The notes: generated by a model from the sequence alone, not told the origin. A stretch of 64,000 nucleotides of DNA from Mantamonas sphyraenae (GCA_026936335.1 JAPMXV010000034.1:380001-444000); one strand, 5' to 3'. Numbered from the stretch's first letter, positions 10,701-22,156 are shown. Numbers and translations: made by a program.

Positions 10701-13612
10701 TTGCACGAGCTCGATCATGATGGAGGATGGATATGTGCGCACGTGTACGGGAAAGATCTGACCGACGTCGATTTCGTAGGAAGGAAAGGACAGCGAGGCG
10801 GTGTTGGACTTGAACACGAGCTTGCCGTTGACAAACAGCTTGGCCTGCAGCTTGTACTTGCCCACCAGCGCCCGGCGTGCTTTTTCGTCGGCAATGCCGG
10901 CTTGTTGCAACTCGTCGTTGCTTGTCACTGCTTGCGAGTCGGACAGGATGGGCACGTAGATGGGTGCCCCAATCCCCCGCTTGGTCGCCTCAAACCTGGC
11001 CCAGATGTCCTGGCTGTGCTCCTCCTCGGCAAACTCCTCCTTCTGGGGCCGATCGCCAAGGCGATCCAGTGCAGCCTCTGTGTCCGGCTCCGCCGGTGGC
11101 TCTTCCATGTCGTCCATGTCGAGCTCGTCGTCGCCGAGGGTTTCGTCCTGCAGCGAGGCATCTGTGTCGTTGTCGACGCCGCGACGCGATGCTCGCCGCC
11201 TGCCTCCGGCACCACGACGCAATCCCATGGACGAATCCAGGCCTGTTTCGTCGTCGTCGTCCGCACGTGTTTGTCGGGCCAAGCGCCGCTGTTCGCGGCG
11301 TTCCAGGGCACGCTCTCGTCGCGCCTGGCGTGCTTCCCACTCCCTGTACGCGACCTCGTACTGCTCCTGTACGTTCTGGATCATGTCATACTCCATCTGC
11401 CACTTGCGGTTTGCGTCTGCGTGGTCCTTGTCGTGCTGTTCGCGCAACTCTTCCAACTCATCGTGGAGCTGCTGCATCCATCGCCGCTCGTCCTCCTCTG
11501 CGTTTGTTTCGATGATTTTCACCTTGAGCCGCACACGCGTGGACACAAAGCCCTGGCTGTCACGCAGTCTCTTGATGCGGTTCCACACACGCAGCATTTG
11601 CATCACGAGATCGCGCACGGAAAACTCGGCGGCATCCTTCAGCTGTCGTGTGAGGCGGATGTCCTTCTTGACCGCATTCATGCGCGCCTCGCGCTCACGC
11701 AACCATCTGTTCATACGCTTGACATTGTCAGCAAACGATCCCGACTGCGTGCGCTGGGCAAGGCCTGCGCCGCTCAGGCCGGACGCCGCCTTGGCCAGCT
11801 GGCTCAGCTTGCCCTTTCCCTTGGCCTTTGCATTGGCCTTGGCGTTGCCAGCCAGCAGCGAGGCAAAGCCAGAGGCAGCGTTTGCGGCGGCGGCGGCGCC
11901 GGCAACGTCGCCGCCTGTGGAGTCGTCCTGGGCGTCGCCGTCGCCCACATCTTCGCTCTCGATGCGCAACTGCTCCTTGAGCACGTCGAGCTGCTCCGAG
12001 TAGTATCGCTCGTTGTCCTCCGAGATGAGCTGGAGGTACTTGCGGTTCATGGCAATCAGTTGGGAGGCGAGGTACTCCTCCTCGATGAAGAGCGGGTGGT
12101 CGACAAAGCGGATGGCGGCAATGTCGACGTCCAGCTGGTAGGCGGTGTCTGTGTTGACGTTTGCGGTGCCTTTGCTGGCGGGTCGAAAGGACACCATGAG
12201 ATGCTTGGCACGCTTGTCCAGGTTCAACTCGGCCAGGGGCCTGTTGACCACCTCCTTCAAGGGGTCGTCCTCGCGTTCGATGCGCCCGTCGTCGCCAAAC
12301 CACTGCACGCCGGAGCGGTACAAAATCTGCTCGAAACGATACTCGTTCCACGGCGCAGACATGGGCTTGTCCGCCACAAAGAAGCCCTCCTCCTGCAGTG
12401 TGCGCGGCTGCAAACGCAAACCGGACTCTTCGTCGTGGCGCATCTCCTTGTTGCTCACTCGCCACAGGGTTTCGTTCTCCCGCCGCACCTGTTCATCGTG
12501 TGGAATCACAATGGGCGCCTCAAACACCACCGTCGTCTTGGACTTGGCCGCGCCGGTGCCTTCCTGGTCGGCAAGCAGCTGCTGCCGTTGTTGAGCTGCT
12601 GCTGCCCCGGCCTCCCCGACTCCCGTTCCTCCTCCACCTTCCTCGCCGTCGTTGCCGCCGCCGCCGCCACCGTTGAGAAACAGTCCAGATTGTTGGTCTG
12701 CGGTGGTCTCTTGGTCGCGGTCAGCCTCGTCGTGATGCGGCAGACCACCTACGCCCGTTCCGTCGTCGTCGTCGTCGTCTTGGGCAGGGGCATCTGTGTT
12801 GAATCGAGTGCGCCTGCGTCGCCGTGAGGATCGTGTGAGGCGACTGGTGCGTGTGCCCTCCCCACCGACGGTGGAGGAGTCACCGAGGCCTGTGCCCTGG
12901 CCAGCAGGGGTGCCGGCCTCGGAGAATCCGTCGTCATTCTCCTCGGCGTCCTCGGGCTGGTTCTCCAGCAGCGGGGACTTTGGGCTGTCTGTGCCGCGAT
13001 TGCGGTTACGTCGCCTGCTTCTGCGCGACGATTGGGAAATGGGCGAGTCCTGTGGAGTGGCGTGCAGAGTGAGTTTGGTGGGCCGGGGGCCTTGGCGCCA
13101 AAAAAACGGTTTGGGGCAAGGGCAAACACAGGGGTGGGGCCACCTACGTATGTGTCATCCTGCTGAGCCATTGCATGGTTGTCATACATCGTTTCAGGCT
13201 CTTGGTCAGCGTAAGGGTCGTCGAGGTTGTGGTGGAGATCTGCATCTGCGGGAGCCGGAGTGCGGCGGGCGGTGCGGCGACGACGACCGGCGGAGGTGAA
13301 TGCATCACGGGAAGCCAAGGAGGAGGCTGTGGCTGTGGTGGAGGCAGAAAGAGGGACGACGTCGTTGTCGTCGCCGTAGGTGTTGTCGGAGACGACCTGT
13401 GGATCGAGCGGGGCCGGACGAGCAGCGCGGCCTCGGCGGCGGGTGTGAAGACGACGATCTGCAGAGTTGTCCGCCGCGTCCATGGCCTGGTCGTAGTCGT
13501 CCACGTAACCGTTGTCGCCGTTGTCGCCGTCGTCGTCGTCGTCTTTTCTGATGTTGCTGTTGTGTGGATCGCGGTCGGTGCCACGTTGCATGCGTCGAGG
13601 TCTGCGCGACAT
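7740..13612 (-). CDS. CC2D2A: CC2D2A-like ciliary transition-zone protein
   Basis: Exons 13612-13148 and 13049-7740 (donor GTAGGT, acceptor CCACAG, both phase 0), 1924 residues; human CC2D2A is about 1620. The first ~400 residues are disordered (Asp, Arg, Gly, Gln tracts). Coiled-coil segments follow (e.g. ELEELREQHDKDHADAN). A C2 domain begins near residue 1300 (RRLIIKLLRGYNLPARN; VEVRFQGNETRSFV; GTDPEWNTSF). The C-terminal ~400 residues hold the transglutaminase-like signature (DWEEHAVLLCNYLLYLN; SAIPEGDTAYVLVREG; ITGHMF-type turn). Family knowledge: CC2D2A is part of the MKS/B9 transition-zone complex at the cilium base and is mutated in Joubert and Meckel syndromes. Its presence implies a flagellum. 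It is head-to-head with GPI, with 35 nt between the start codons. Confidence 0.9.
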
Positions 13613-13647
13613 AGCGTCCACCAGAACGAAGCAAAGGTTTGTGTGCC
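13613..13647. promoter_or_regulatory. 35-nt divergent start-to-start interval (CC2D2A / GPI)
   Basis: Only 35 nt separate the CC2D2A ATG (minus) and the GPI ATG (plus). Unless either gene has an upstream non-coding exon, core promoters must overlap the other gene's transcribed DNA. An earlier in-frame ATG for CC2D2A would run into GPI coding sequence, so the chosen starts are preferred. Confidence 0.45.
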
Positions 13648-15387
13648 ATGTCGCAGAGCGAGGAGAAGCAGCAGCAGCAGCAGCAATCTGTGTTGGACGC
13701 AGTTTTGGAGGGACAGGAGGTGGGTGCGGAAGAGACGCAGGCGTGGAAGACACTGGAAGCGCTGTACGAAGAGACAAAGGGCGTCCACCTGCGCGACTTG
13801 TTTGCGCAGGACAAGGACCGGTTTGCCAAGATGACGCGCGAGGTGCCGAACGACATCCTGGTGGACTTTTCGAAGCATCGTGTGACGGACGAGGTTGTGG
13901 CGGCGCTGTGCGAGCTGGCGGAGGAGCGAAAGGTGGCGGAGTGGCGAGAGGCGATGTTTGCGGGAGAGAAGATCAACGTGACGGAGAAGCGTGCGGTGTT
14001 GCACACGGCGCTGAGGAACCACCAGTCGGGAGAGGCGGTGTTTGTGGACGGGGAGGATGTGATGCCGCTGGTAAAGGGGGTGCTTGGGCGGATGGAGGAC
14101 TTTGTGGGGCGAGTGCGCAGCGGGGAGTGGCTCGGGTGCACGGGCAAGCGTGTGCGGGACGTGGTGAACATTGGCATTGGGGGATCTGATCTGGGGCCTG
14201 TGATGGTGTGCCATGCGCTGGAGTACTACGCGCACGAGTCGCCCGTGGCGGTGCACTTTGTGTCGAATGTGGATCACACGCACCTTGCCGAGGTGCTGCG
14301 GAAGGTGGACAGCGCAGAGAGCACGTTGTTTGTCATTGCCAGCAAGACGTTTACGACGCAGGAGACAATGACCAATGCGGAGAGTGCACGCGCGTGGATG
14401 ATGGAGCAGCTGGAGAGCAAGGTGGACGGGGAGGAACAAAAAGGGAGCATTGTGGCGAAGCATTTTGTGGCGCTGTCCACGAATGCAGAGGGGGTGGAGG
14501 CGTTTGGGATGGACACGGCGAACATGTTTGAGTTTTGGGATTGGGTGGGAGGGCGATATTCGCTGTGGAGTGCCATCGGATTGAGCATTGCCCTGTACGT
14601 GGGGTGGGAGCACTTTGATGCGCTGCTGGCGGGTGCTCATGACGCGGATGTGCACTTTCGCGAAACGAAGGAGATGGCAGAGAACGTGCCTGTGATGATG
14701 GCACTGTTGGGCGTGTGGTACAACAACTTTTACGGGGCGGAGACGCACGCTATCTTGCCGTACGACCAGTACCTGGACCGGTTTGCGGCGTACTTTCAGC
14801 AGGGGGACATGGAGAGCAATGGCAAGTCAAAGACACGCGCTGGGAAGCAGGTGGGCGTGAGCACGGGACCGGTGATCTGGGGAGAGCCGGGCACGAATGG
14901 GCAGCACGCGTTTTACCAACTGCTGCACCAGGGGACGAAACTGGTGCCGGCGGACTTTATCGCTGTGGCCAACAGCCTGAACGCCAAGGGTCGTCACCAA
15001 AAGATCCTTGTGGCGAACTGCATCGCACAGACAGAGGCGCTGATGAAAGGCCGAACGGCAGAGGAGGTGCGCGCGGAAGGGGAGACGGACGAAACAGTGG
15101 TGGCACACAAGGTGTTTGAGGGCAACCGACCGACGACGACGGTGATGCTGCACACTCTGACGCCGCGCAGTCTGGGCACTCTGATTGCGCTGTACGAGCA
15201 CAAGATCTTTGTGCAGGGGGTGATCTTTGGGGTCAACTCGTTCGACCAGTGGGGTGTGGAGTTGGGCAAGAAGCTGGCCAAGGTGATTCTCAAGGAGCTG
15301 GAGGATGGTGAAGAGAGTGGGGAGAGCGAGCACGACTCGAGCACGTCGGGCTTGATGGAGAAGTTCCGGGAGTTTGCGGGAAAATGA
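13648..15387 (+). CDS. GPI: Glucose-6-phosphate isomerase
   Basis: One uninterrupted frame of 579 residues; family members are about 550-560. After a Gln-rich N-terminus it carries the typical features: [14 protein letters not shown], the phosphate-binding [47 protein letters not shown] with the catalytic His region, and the C-terminal signature [17 protein letters not shown] with the active-site Lys. It interconverts glucose-6-phosphate and fructose-6-phosphate in glycolysis and gluconeogenesis. There is no targeting peptide, so it is probably cytosolic. The C-terminal tail has an extra Glu/Ser-rich extension. It converges on the SHIPPO-repeat gene, with 26 nt between the stops. Confidence 0.97.
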   Translation: MSQSEEKQQQQQQSVLDAVLEGQEVGAEETQAWKTLEALYEETKGVHLRDLFAQDKDRFAKMTREVPNDILVDFSKHRVTDEVVAALCELAEERKVAEWREAMFAGEKINVTEKRAVLHTALRNHQSGEAVFVDGEDVMPLVKGVLGRMEDFVGRVRSGEWLGCTGKRVRDVVNIGIGGSDLGPVMVCHALEYYAHESPVAVHFVSNVDHTHLAEVLRKVDSAESTLFVIASKTFTTQETMTNAESARAWMMEQLESKVDGEEQKGSIVAKHFVALSTNAEGVEAFGMDTANMFEFWDWVGGRYSLWSAIGLSIALYVGWEHFDALLAGAHDADVHFRETKEMAENVPVMMALLGVWYNNFYGAETHAILPYDQYLDRFAAYFQQGDMESNGKSKTRAGKQVGVSTGPVIWGEPGTNGQHAFYQLLHQGTKLVPADFIAVANSLNAKGRHQKILVANCIAQTEALMKGRTAEEVRAEGETDETVVAHKVFEGNRPTTTVMLHTLTPRSLGTLIALYEHKIFVQGVIFGVNSFDQWGVELGKKLAKVILKELEDGEESGESEHDSSTSGLMEKFREFAGK

Positions 15388-15413
15388 GTTTGGAATTGTG
15401 TCCGGGGTCTGTT

Positions 15414-18381
15414 TCATTGTTCGTCACGGGGTGTTCCTCCGTGCATGGAAAAGGCTGGTGCACTCGTCTTGCCGACGACAGCTTGGTCGTACGCGCCTGG
15501 GCCCGGGGTCTCCTCCCACGACTCTTTGATATGCGTTCGTGCAGAGAGGGAGTACGAGGGCCCGGATCGGGGCAGCTGCGGGTTGTAGGCACCCGGGGCT
15601 GGGGTCTCTTCAAAGGTCTGCTTGATGTGCGTGCGTCCCTTGAGGGTGGCTCCCTTGGTGGATCGCGGCGCCTCCACGTTGTACGCTCCCGGTGCCGGCG
15701 TGTCCTCGTACGTCTGCTTGATGTGCGTGCGTCCCTTCATGGAAAACGACGGCGCTCGCTTCTTCATCGAACCAAGGTTGCCGTTTGTGTCGTACGCACC
15801 CGGTCCAGGTTTGCTCACCGTCTCCTTGTCCAGCTCGTCATGCCGTCCCAGGAACGTCACAGCCTTGCCACGCGGCGACGCGTTCTCCACACTGTATGCG
15901 CCCGGACCCGGTGAGTCCTCGTACGTTTGCTTGATGTGGGTGCGTCCCTTGAGCGTGAAAGCGCCGGCCTTCTTTTTGCCAATCGACGAGTCGGGGTTGT
16001 AGGCACCGCTGCCGGGTGTCTCGTCCTTTGTCTCTTTGATGTAGTGGCGTCCTTTCATGGAGAAGGAGGGTGCGTTCTTCTTGCCTGCACCCTTGGCGTG
16101 TGCATCGTACGCTCCGGGTCCGGGTGCGTCTTCCCACGACTCTTTGATGTGTGTACGCGGCGAGAGGGAGTACGACGGGGCGCTGGAACGGCCAATGCGT
16201 GCATCGACGTTGTAGGCACCCGGGGCTGGGGTCTCTTCAAAGGTTTGTTTGATGTGGGTGCGTCCCTTGAGTGTGGCTCCCTTGTTGGATCGGGGCGCCT
16301 GGACGTTGTAGGCACCCGGGGCAGGAGTCTCCTCGTAGGTCTGCTTGATGTGGGTGCGCGACTTCATGGAAAAGGCGGGGGCTCGCTTCTTCATGGAGCC
16401 GAGGCCGGTGTTGGTGTCGTAGGCGCCGCTACCGGGTGTCTCGTCCTTGGTCTCCTTGATGTAGTGGCGACCCTGAAACGTAATGGCCTTGCCACGCGGA
16501 GATGAGTTCTCCACACTGTATGCGCCCGGGCCCGGTGAGTCCTCAAAGGTTTGCTTGATGTGGGTGCGTCCCTTGAGCGTGAAAGCGCCGGCCTTCTTTT
16601 TGCCAATCGACGAGTCGGGGTTGTAGGCACCGCTGCCGGGTGTCTCGTCCTTTGTCTCCTTGATGTAGTGGCGTCCCTTCATGGAGAAGGAGGGTGCGTT
16701 CTTCTTGCCCTTGGTGATGGACTGGGTGTCGTACGCTCCGGGTCCGGGTGCCTCCTCCCACGACTCTTTGATGTGAGTACGCGGCGAGAGGGAGTACGAC
16801 GGGGCGCTGGAGCGGCCAATGCGTGCATCGACGTTGTAGGCACCCGGGGCTGGGGTCTCTTCAAAGGTCTGCTTGATGTGCGTGCGTCCCTTGAGGGTGG
16901 CTCCCTTGGTGGATCGCGGCGCCTCCACGTTGTACGCTCCCGGTGCCGGCGTGTCCTCGTACGTCTGCTTGATGTGCGTGCGTCCCTTCATGGAAAACGA
17001 CGGCGCTCGCTTCTTCATCGAGCCAAGGTTGCCGTTTGTGTCGTACGCACCCGGTCCAGGTTTGCTCACCGTCTCCTTGTCCAGCTCGTCATGCCGTCCC
17101 AGGAACGTCACAGCCTTGCCACGCGGCGACGCGTTCTCCACACTGTATGCGCCCGGACCCGGTGAGTCCTCGTACGTTTGCTTGATGTGGGTGCGTCCCT
17201 TGAGCGTGAAAGCGCCGGCCTTCTTTTTGCCAATCGACGAGTCGGGGTTGTAGGCACCGCTGCCGGGTGTCTCGTCCTTTGTCTCTTTGATGTAGTGGCG
17301 TCCTTTCATGGAGAAGGAGGGTGCGTTCTTCTTGCCTGCACCCTTGGCGTGTGCATCGTACGCTCCGGGTCCGGGTGCGTCTTCCCACGACTCTTTGATG
17401 TGTGTACGCGGCGAGAGGGAGTACGACGGGGCGCTGGAGCGGCCAATGCGTGCATCGACGTTGTAGGCACCCGGGGCTGGGGTCTCTTCAAAGGTTTGTT
17501 TGATGTGGGTGCGTCCCTTGAGTGTGGCTCCCTTGTTGGATCGGGGCGCCTGGACGTTGTAGGCACCCGGGGCAGGAGTCTCCTCGTAGGTCTGCTTGAT
17601 GTGGGTGCGCGACTTCATGGAAAAGGACGGGGCGGACTTTTTGCTGCTTGCATGGGCATCGTACGCGCCAGGACCGACGGGATTGACGTCGACTGCGAGT
17701 GACAGGTGGCACAAGGGTTAGGTACATGAACGGGGAATGATGATGGGGCAATCGGGTGGCTGGTGCACATACCAGACATGTCCTTCAAGCGCCCGCCAAA
17801 GGAAAATGCAGGGGCAGACTTGAGGTGGGTTCGAACTTCGTGAGCGGAGTAGCTGCCAGGTCCTCCGCCGAGTTCCTCCTTGCTGTGGTCCTTGGTGCGA
17901 CCCTTGAGAGTGAATCCTCCACCGGTGAGAGTGGTCTTGGGCGAGTACTGCCCTGGACCAGGAAACTGGGCGGCCACTGTGTGGGGTTGGGTGTGGACGG
18001 GGTGGGGAAAAGGGGTGATGAGTGCCTTGTGTGCGAAAAGAGCCGTTGATGACGAAAGAGGAAAGAAGCCTCGTGGGCTGGGTAGACGATGCACCATGGC
18101 ATGGAAGCGCCATCCCGAGGTGGTACAGAGTGTTTGGCGGCGGTGGGAGGACACAGGTGCGCAGAGCATGTGTGCCGATCGAGAATCGGGCCGGGCTCGG
18201 GGAGCCTCGACGATTTTGAGGGGAGACCATCGAAACATCGGTGGTGCCCCCCCCCCCTTTTCTTTGTGCGTGGTTGTGACACGTGACGAAAACACAAAGT
18301 TTGCATGCAGTGTGTGGAGAAAGACTTACATCGTGCGGCACGACCCATCTTCTTCTTTGCAGTTTTCGCTTTGGCGGGCAT
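15414..18381 (-). CDS. SHIPPO/STPG-repeat (ODF3-like) flagellar protein
   Basis: Exons 18381-18330, 17976-17773, 17692-15414; donors GTAAGT and GTATGT, acceptors CACAG and CGCAG; 844 residues. Almost the whole protein is about two dozen copies of the SHIPPO/STPG repeat (core PGPGAY or PAPGAY, then a short linker, FSMKGR or TLKGRTHIKQT). Family knowledge: ODF3/SHIPPO1, STPG and CIMAP proteins bind inside or along doublet microtubules of flagella. Cryo-EM-supported microtubule inner proteins share this repeat, but that role here is inference. A block of about 417 residues is duplicated within the last exon (see the repeat entry). With CC2D2A, this is the second cilium gene within 5 kb. Confidence 0.88.
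15600..17610. repeat. Internal tandem duplication, period about 1251 bp, in the SHIPPO gene
   Basis: The stretch starting near 15600 recurs almost base for base 1251 nt further on (for example 15622-16002 versus 16873-17253, identical at the protein level on both strands). 1251 is a multiple of three and equals 417 codons, so the frame is kept. Within each unit the smaller SHIPPO repeats are diverged, so the large duplication is younger than the repeat array. Small differences, such as an internal block with TQSITKG instead of AHAKGAG, mark partial further copies. Confidence 0.85.
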
Positions 18382-18442
18382 GGTTGTGTTGGGTGGAGTG
18401 TGGGGCGCAGTGCAAGGCAACGATTGTTGGCAGGAGCGGTGG

Positions 18443-21400
18443 ATGACGACGAAACGACGGGCGTTGGCGACGCTGATCCGAAAAGGAGATGTCGATGGAG
18501 TGAGTGAAGCCATCGGGTCGCTGCAGACACTGAATCTGTGGGATTGCGGAGTGGACGCAGACGGGGCGAGGGTGCTTGCAAAGGCACTGAAACGCAACAA
18601 CTCGCTGCAAAGCATCCTTCTTGGTGAGAACAAGATTGGGGACGAGGGTACGGCGGCGTTGGTGGATGCACTGCTGGAAAGCGAGACGGTGCAGACGTTG
18701 GACCTGGGCAACAACTACATCACTGCAGAAGGAGGGGGTCACCTGCGGCACCTGCTGAAGCGGAATCGCAGCATGCATTCTGTGTTGTTGCGTAGCAATT
18801 CGTTGGGAGACGAGGGCACACGGTCGGTGGCAGAGGCGCTGTTTTTCAACCGCACGGTGCACACGCTGGACCTGAACAACAACGAAATCACGGCGGAGGG
18901 AGCGGAGCACTTGGCGTCTGCGATGGCAGATAATCATCGGGTGCAGACGGTGCTGCTGCGGAGCAACTCGCTGGGGGACCTGGGGACGCAGAAGCTGGCG
19001 GTGGCGCTGGAGACAAACGCCTCGTTGCAGCGGCTGGACCTGTGGAACAACGGGGTGGAAGAGGAGGGAACGGCAGCTGTGGAAGCGGTGCTGCACAAGT
19101 GCCCGTCGTTGACGAAAGTGCACGGGCTGGCGCTGTCGGAGGAGGCAAAGGCAGCGCTGGAGAAAAACAAGGAACGCTTGCGGCAACTGCACCTTGCAGC
19201 GCGGGCTGGTCACACGGAAGCGATCCATGCCATGCTGGACCGTGGCATGCACGTGGATGCACTCATGGACGGCTACACGCCGTTGCACACGGCAGCGCGT
19301 GCAGGGAACGAGGAGGGAGTCAGGGCGCTTCTTGCTCGCGGAGCGCACGTGCATCTGCGGGACGCGAACGGGCACACAGCGCTGTGGTGCGCGCTGGCGA
19401 GCACGCGACGAGGAGAAGTGAATGGAGGGCAGGTGAACTGCATGAATTTCCTGCTGGAATTCGGTGGCGATGTGAGCTTTGCGGCGCTGGAAACGGCGCT
19501 GGAGACACCCGGGTCGGCACAAGTGCTGGAACTTGTGCATCACGGCCTGGAGCTGAGCCCGCGGGTGATGGAGTTGATTGGACGTGATGCAGAGGCTGGA
19601 GGTGTGCCCACGGTGCGGTATGGGAGCCAAGAGGAACTGGAGGCGAGGTTGAATGAGGTGGAGAACCGGATGGAGGTGCGGGTTCTGCGGCTGGAGCAAG
19701 AGGACGAGGAGGCAGGGCCGTTTGAGCTGCCAGAGATGATTGCAGAGTGGCAAGGGATGAAAGTGCTGGATCTGCGGCAGTCTGGGGTGACGGTTTTGCC
19801 GCACTTGGCGTTTCCGAAGCTGGTGGGACTGAAGGTGCTGCTGCTGGAAAACGACGAGGCGCTGGACGATGTGCCTGGGTTTGTGGTGAAGAAGGGAGTG
19901 TCTGCGGTGCTGGAATACCTGGCACGGATGGACACGCCGTGGGAATGGGTGAACTGGATGGTGCTGGGACATGGAGGGCAGGGCAAGACGACGCTGATTG
20001 ACACGATGAAGCGGAACAGCTCGTGGGGCGAGTGGACAAAAGTGCTGTTCCGGCGGCGAATCCGCAAGCAGAGACTGAACGAGGAGAAGCGGACGACAGT
20101 GTCGACACACAGCATGGATGTGTATGAGTTCGATCTGAGGGATGTGCGGGTGCGCATCAGTGACTATGGCGGCCAGGCAGAGTACTGGGTGGGCCACCAG
20201 TACCTGTTGATGGGCCAGGGCGGGGTGTTTGTGCTGGTGGCATCGATGGTGGCGTGGGATGCGGTGGCAGGTGGGCACAGGGTGGACATGGAGGCAGCGC
20301 GCGGGGAGCTGGAGCTGTGGCTGGACATGGTGGCGAGCAAGGTGGCAAGCAAGGTGGCAGGGAAGAAAAAACCGCAGATTTGGTTTGTGGTGACACATGC
20401 AGACCTGGGAGAGAAGGTGACGGTGGGGGAGAGGATGGATCGGGAGGAGGGACGTGGGATGGTGCAAGGGTGGGTGCAGGGATGGCAGAAGAGCAAGCGG
20501 TACAAGCAGCTGCGTATGGATGTGGAGAGTGGTGTGTTTGTGTTGGATGGGGATGTGTGGAAGGGGAACGTGCAGGGGCTGTTGGGCAGTCTGGAGGAAG
20601 CGAGCGAGGCAGTGGCGAAAGAACGACTGGTGCCACGCGGGACGGTGGAGCTGCAGAAGTATGTGCAGGGACTGCGGGAAGGAGTGGGTCTGGAGAAGCC
20701 GTGGATGCGTGTGGAGGAACTGGAGGAGATGGTGAAGGGGAACGAGGAGATGGAGGAGCATTTTCCGAGCAAGAGCGGGCGGATCTTTGCGGCGTCGCTG
20801 GAGGAACTGCACCACCTGCAGGAGGTTGTGTGGCACAAGTCGGCAGGGCTGGTGGTGTTGGATCCTGTGTGGCTGGCGAAGCTGATGGGAGGGTTTGTGA
20901 GCGGGGCAGAGGTGGCGGGGCTGGACAAAGGGAAGCAGATTGCGGAGGGGAAGCACTTTGGGGTGGTGGAGTGGGATGATGGATTGCGAGAGCAGGTGAG
21001 GAGGCTGCACGTGGAGTTGGTGGGGGCGAGTGAGGGAGGGTCGTCCAGGTCGTCTATGGTGGGGGGGACGGAGGACGGGGAAGTGGCTGATGTGCTGTTG
21101 AACCTGCTGTGCGAGGTGGAGATGTGTGCACGGGTGGGCGAGAACCAGTTGATCTTTCCGTTTCTGCGGACGCTGGCACACAGTCTGCCGGGAGAGTGGA
21201 TGGGCGGGAACCGGTGCCGAGTGGGAAGGAGGTTTGTGTGGGTGGCGCGCAACAGGCAGGCAGAGGAGGAGGAGGAGGGTGAGGAAGAAGAGGAATGGCG
21301 TGAGGAGATGTGGCACATTTTGCCGCCTGCGCTGTTCAATCTGGTGCAGGTGCGTCTGATCCAGGCGTACCCGGAGGTGGTGGAGGAGGAATCTGTGTTT

Positions 21401-22114
21401 ACGAACGTGGTGGAGGTGTGGCCCGTGGACGCACCGTACATTGTGGCCGTTCACGAGCCTCATTCGCGGCACATTGACGTGGTGGTGGCCAACAGCACGT
21501 GGTCGGGGGTGGTGGAGGGTGTGGAGGCAGTGGAACGGCTTGTGCGACGTGTTGCGGGAGAGAGTGGACTGTGCGACGGGCTGGGGGACGCTCTGACATG
21601 CTACCCATTGTGTCATGCATGCCTGTCTGGGGACGATGTGGAGCGTGTGCTGTCGATGGAGTGGAGGCGACACGGACTGCGAGCGAGTGTGGAGAAGCTG
21701 GCGGCACTGGATGTGGAGATGAGCGGAGCGTGCCGGGTGGTGAAGACGAGTTTGAACAGGCAGTTGCTGCTGTATGGACGGGAAATGGAGGAGAGCAGCG
21801 TTGGGGAGATGCTGAGCGCTGTGGAAGAGCTCCGTGCGGAGCTGGGAAGCGTGCAGCGGGGCCAGGAGAAGATGAAAAAGGCAGTGAAGCTGCTTGGGAA
21901 GCAGTACCCTCGACTGATGAAGTGGCTGAACGAGAGCAACGGGAGTGTGGACGTGCTGAGCCAGCTGGACGCCGTGCGGGAGGAGCTGGGTCAGCTGCAG
22001 GCAAAGGGGAAGGAAATGCGAGGGGAGATGGTGAGGTTGGAAATGCGTGTGGAGGTGGGAGAGGAGGGAGGGTGGAGTGGAGCAGGGGGGGAGGAGGGAG
22101 GGGAGGAGGTGTGA
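18443..22114 (+). CDS. Roco-family GTPase: LRR-ankyrin-ROC-COR, no kinase domain
   Basis: 1223 residues from the ATG at 18443. An upstream in-frame ATG at 18380 would overlap the start of the divergent SHIPPO gene and adds a non-LRR stretch. Order: six or seven ribonuclease-inhibitor-type LRRs (about residues 25-225, e.g. LDLGNNYITAEG), ankyrin repeats (about 250-350, TPLHTAARAGNEEG), a short second LRR-like segment, then a ROC GTPase with P-loop GHGGQGKT (residues 509-516) and switch II D574-YGGQ. A COR domain follows (GRIFAASLEELHHL; GLVVLDPVWLAKLMGGF), with a C-terminal coiled coil. Family knowledge: Roco proteins (LRRK, Dictyostelium GbpC, bacterial Roco) dimerise through COR and hydrolyse GTP. 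No kinase, GEF or WD40 follows the COR, so output probably depends on partners. The peptidase-like gene starts 42 nt downstream. Confidence 0.88.
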   Translation: MTTKRRALATLIRKGDVDGVSEAIGSLQTLNLWDCGVDADGARVLAKALKRNNSLQSILLGENKIGDEGTAALVDALLESETVQTLDLGNNYITAEGGGHLRHLLKRNRSMHSVLLRSNSLGDEGTRSVAEALFFNRTVHTLDLNNNEITAEGAEHLASAMADNHRVQTVLLRSNSLGDLGTQKLAVALETNASLQRLDLWNNGVEEEGTAAVEAVLHKCPSLTKVHGLALSEEAKAALEKNKERLRQLHLAARAGHTEAIHAMLDRGMHVDALMDGYTPLHTAARAGNEEGVRALLARGAHVHLRDANGHTALWCALASTRRGEVNGGQVNCMNFLLEFGGDVSFAALETALETPGSAQVLELVHHGLELSPRVMELIGRDAEAGGVPTVRYGSQEELEARLNEVENRMEVRVLRLEQEDEEAGPFELPEMIAEWQGMKVLDLRQSGVTVLPHLAFPKLVGLKVLLLENDEALDDVPGFVVKKGVSAVLEYLARMDTPWEWVNWMVLGHGGQGKTTLIDTMKRNSSWGEWTKVLFRRRIRKQRLNEEKRTTVSTHSMDVYEFDLRDVRVRISDYGGQAEYWVGHQYLLMGQGGVFVLVASMVAWDAVAGGHRVDMEAARGELELWLDMVASKVASKVAGKKKPQIWFVVTHADLGEKVTVGERMDREEGRGMVQGWVQGWQKSKRYKQLRMDVESGVFVLDGDVWKGNVQGLLGSLEEASEAVAKERLVPRGTVELQKYVQGLREGVGLEKPWMRVEELEEMVKGNEEMEEHFPSKSGRIFAASLEELHHLQEVVWHKSAGLVVLDPVWLAKLMGGFVSGAEVAGLDKGKQIAEGKHFGVVEWDDGLREQVRRLHVELVGASEGGSSRSSMVGGTEDGEVADVLLNLLCEVEMCARVGENQLIFPFLRTLAHSLPGEWMGGNRCRVGRRFVWVARNRQAEEEEEGEEEEEWREEMWHILPPALFNLVQVRLIQAYPEVVEEESVFTNVVEVWPVDAPYIVAVHEPHSRHIDVVVANSTWSGVVEGVEAVERLVRRVAGESGLCDGLGDALTCYPLCHACLSGDDVERVLSMEWRRHGLRASVEKLAALDVEMSGACRVVKTSLNRQLLLYGREMEESSVGEMLSAVEELRAELGSVQRGQEKMKKAVKLLGKQYPRLMKWLNESNGSVDVLSQLDAVREELGQLQAKGKEMRGEMVRLEMRVEVGEEGGWSGAGGEEGGEEV

Positions 22115-22156
22115 AAGGGCGGGGGAGAGGTGCGGAGGCTGGGGCAACGTGTGGCC

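Noticed and set aside
18305-18442. Upstream extension of the Roco protein with a hydrophobic N-terminus
   Set aside because: It would overlap the first exon and start codon of the divergent SHIPPO gene, and the stretch does not resemble LRR sequence; the ATG at 18443 is preferred.
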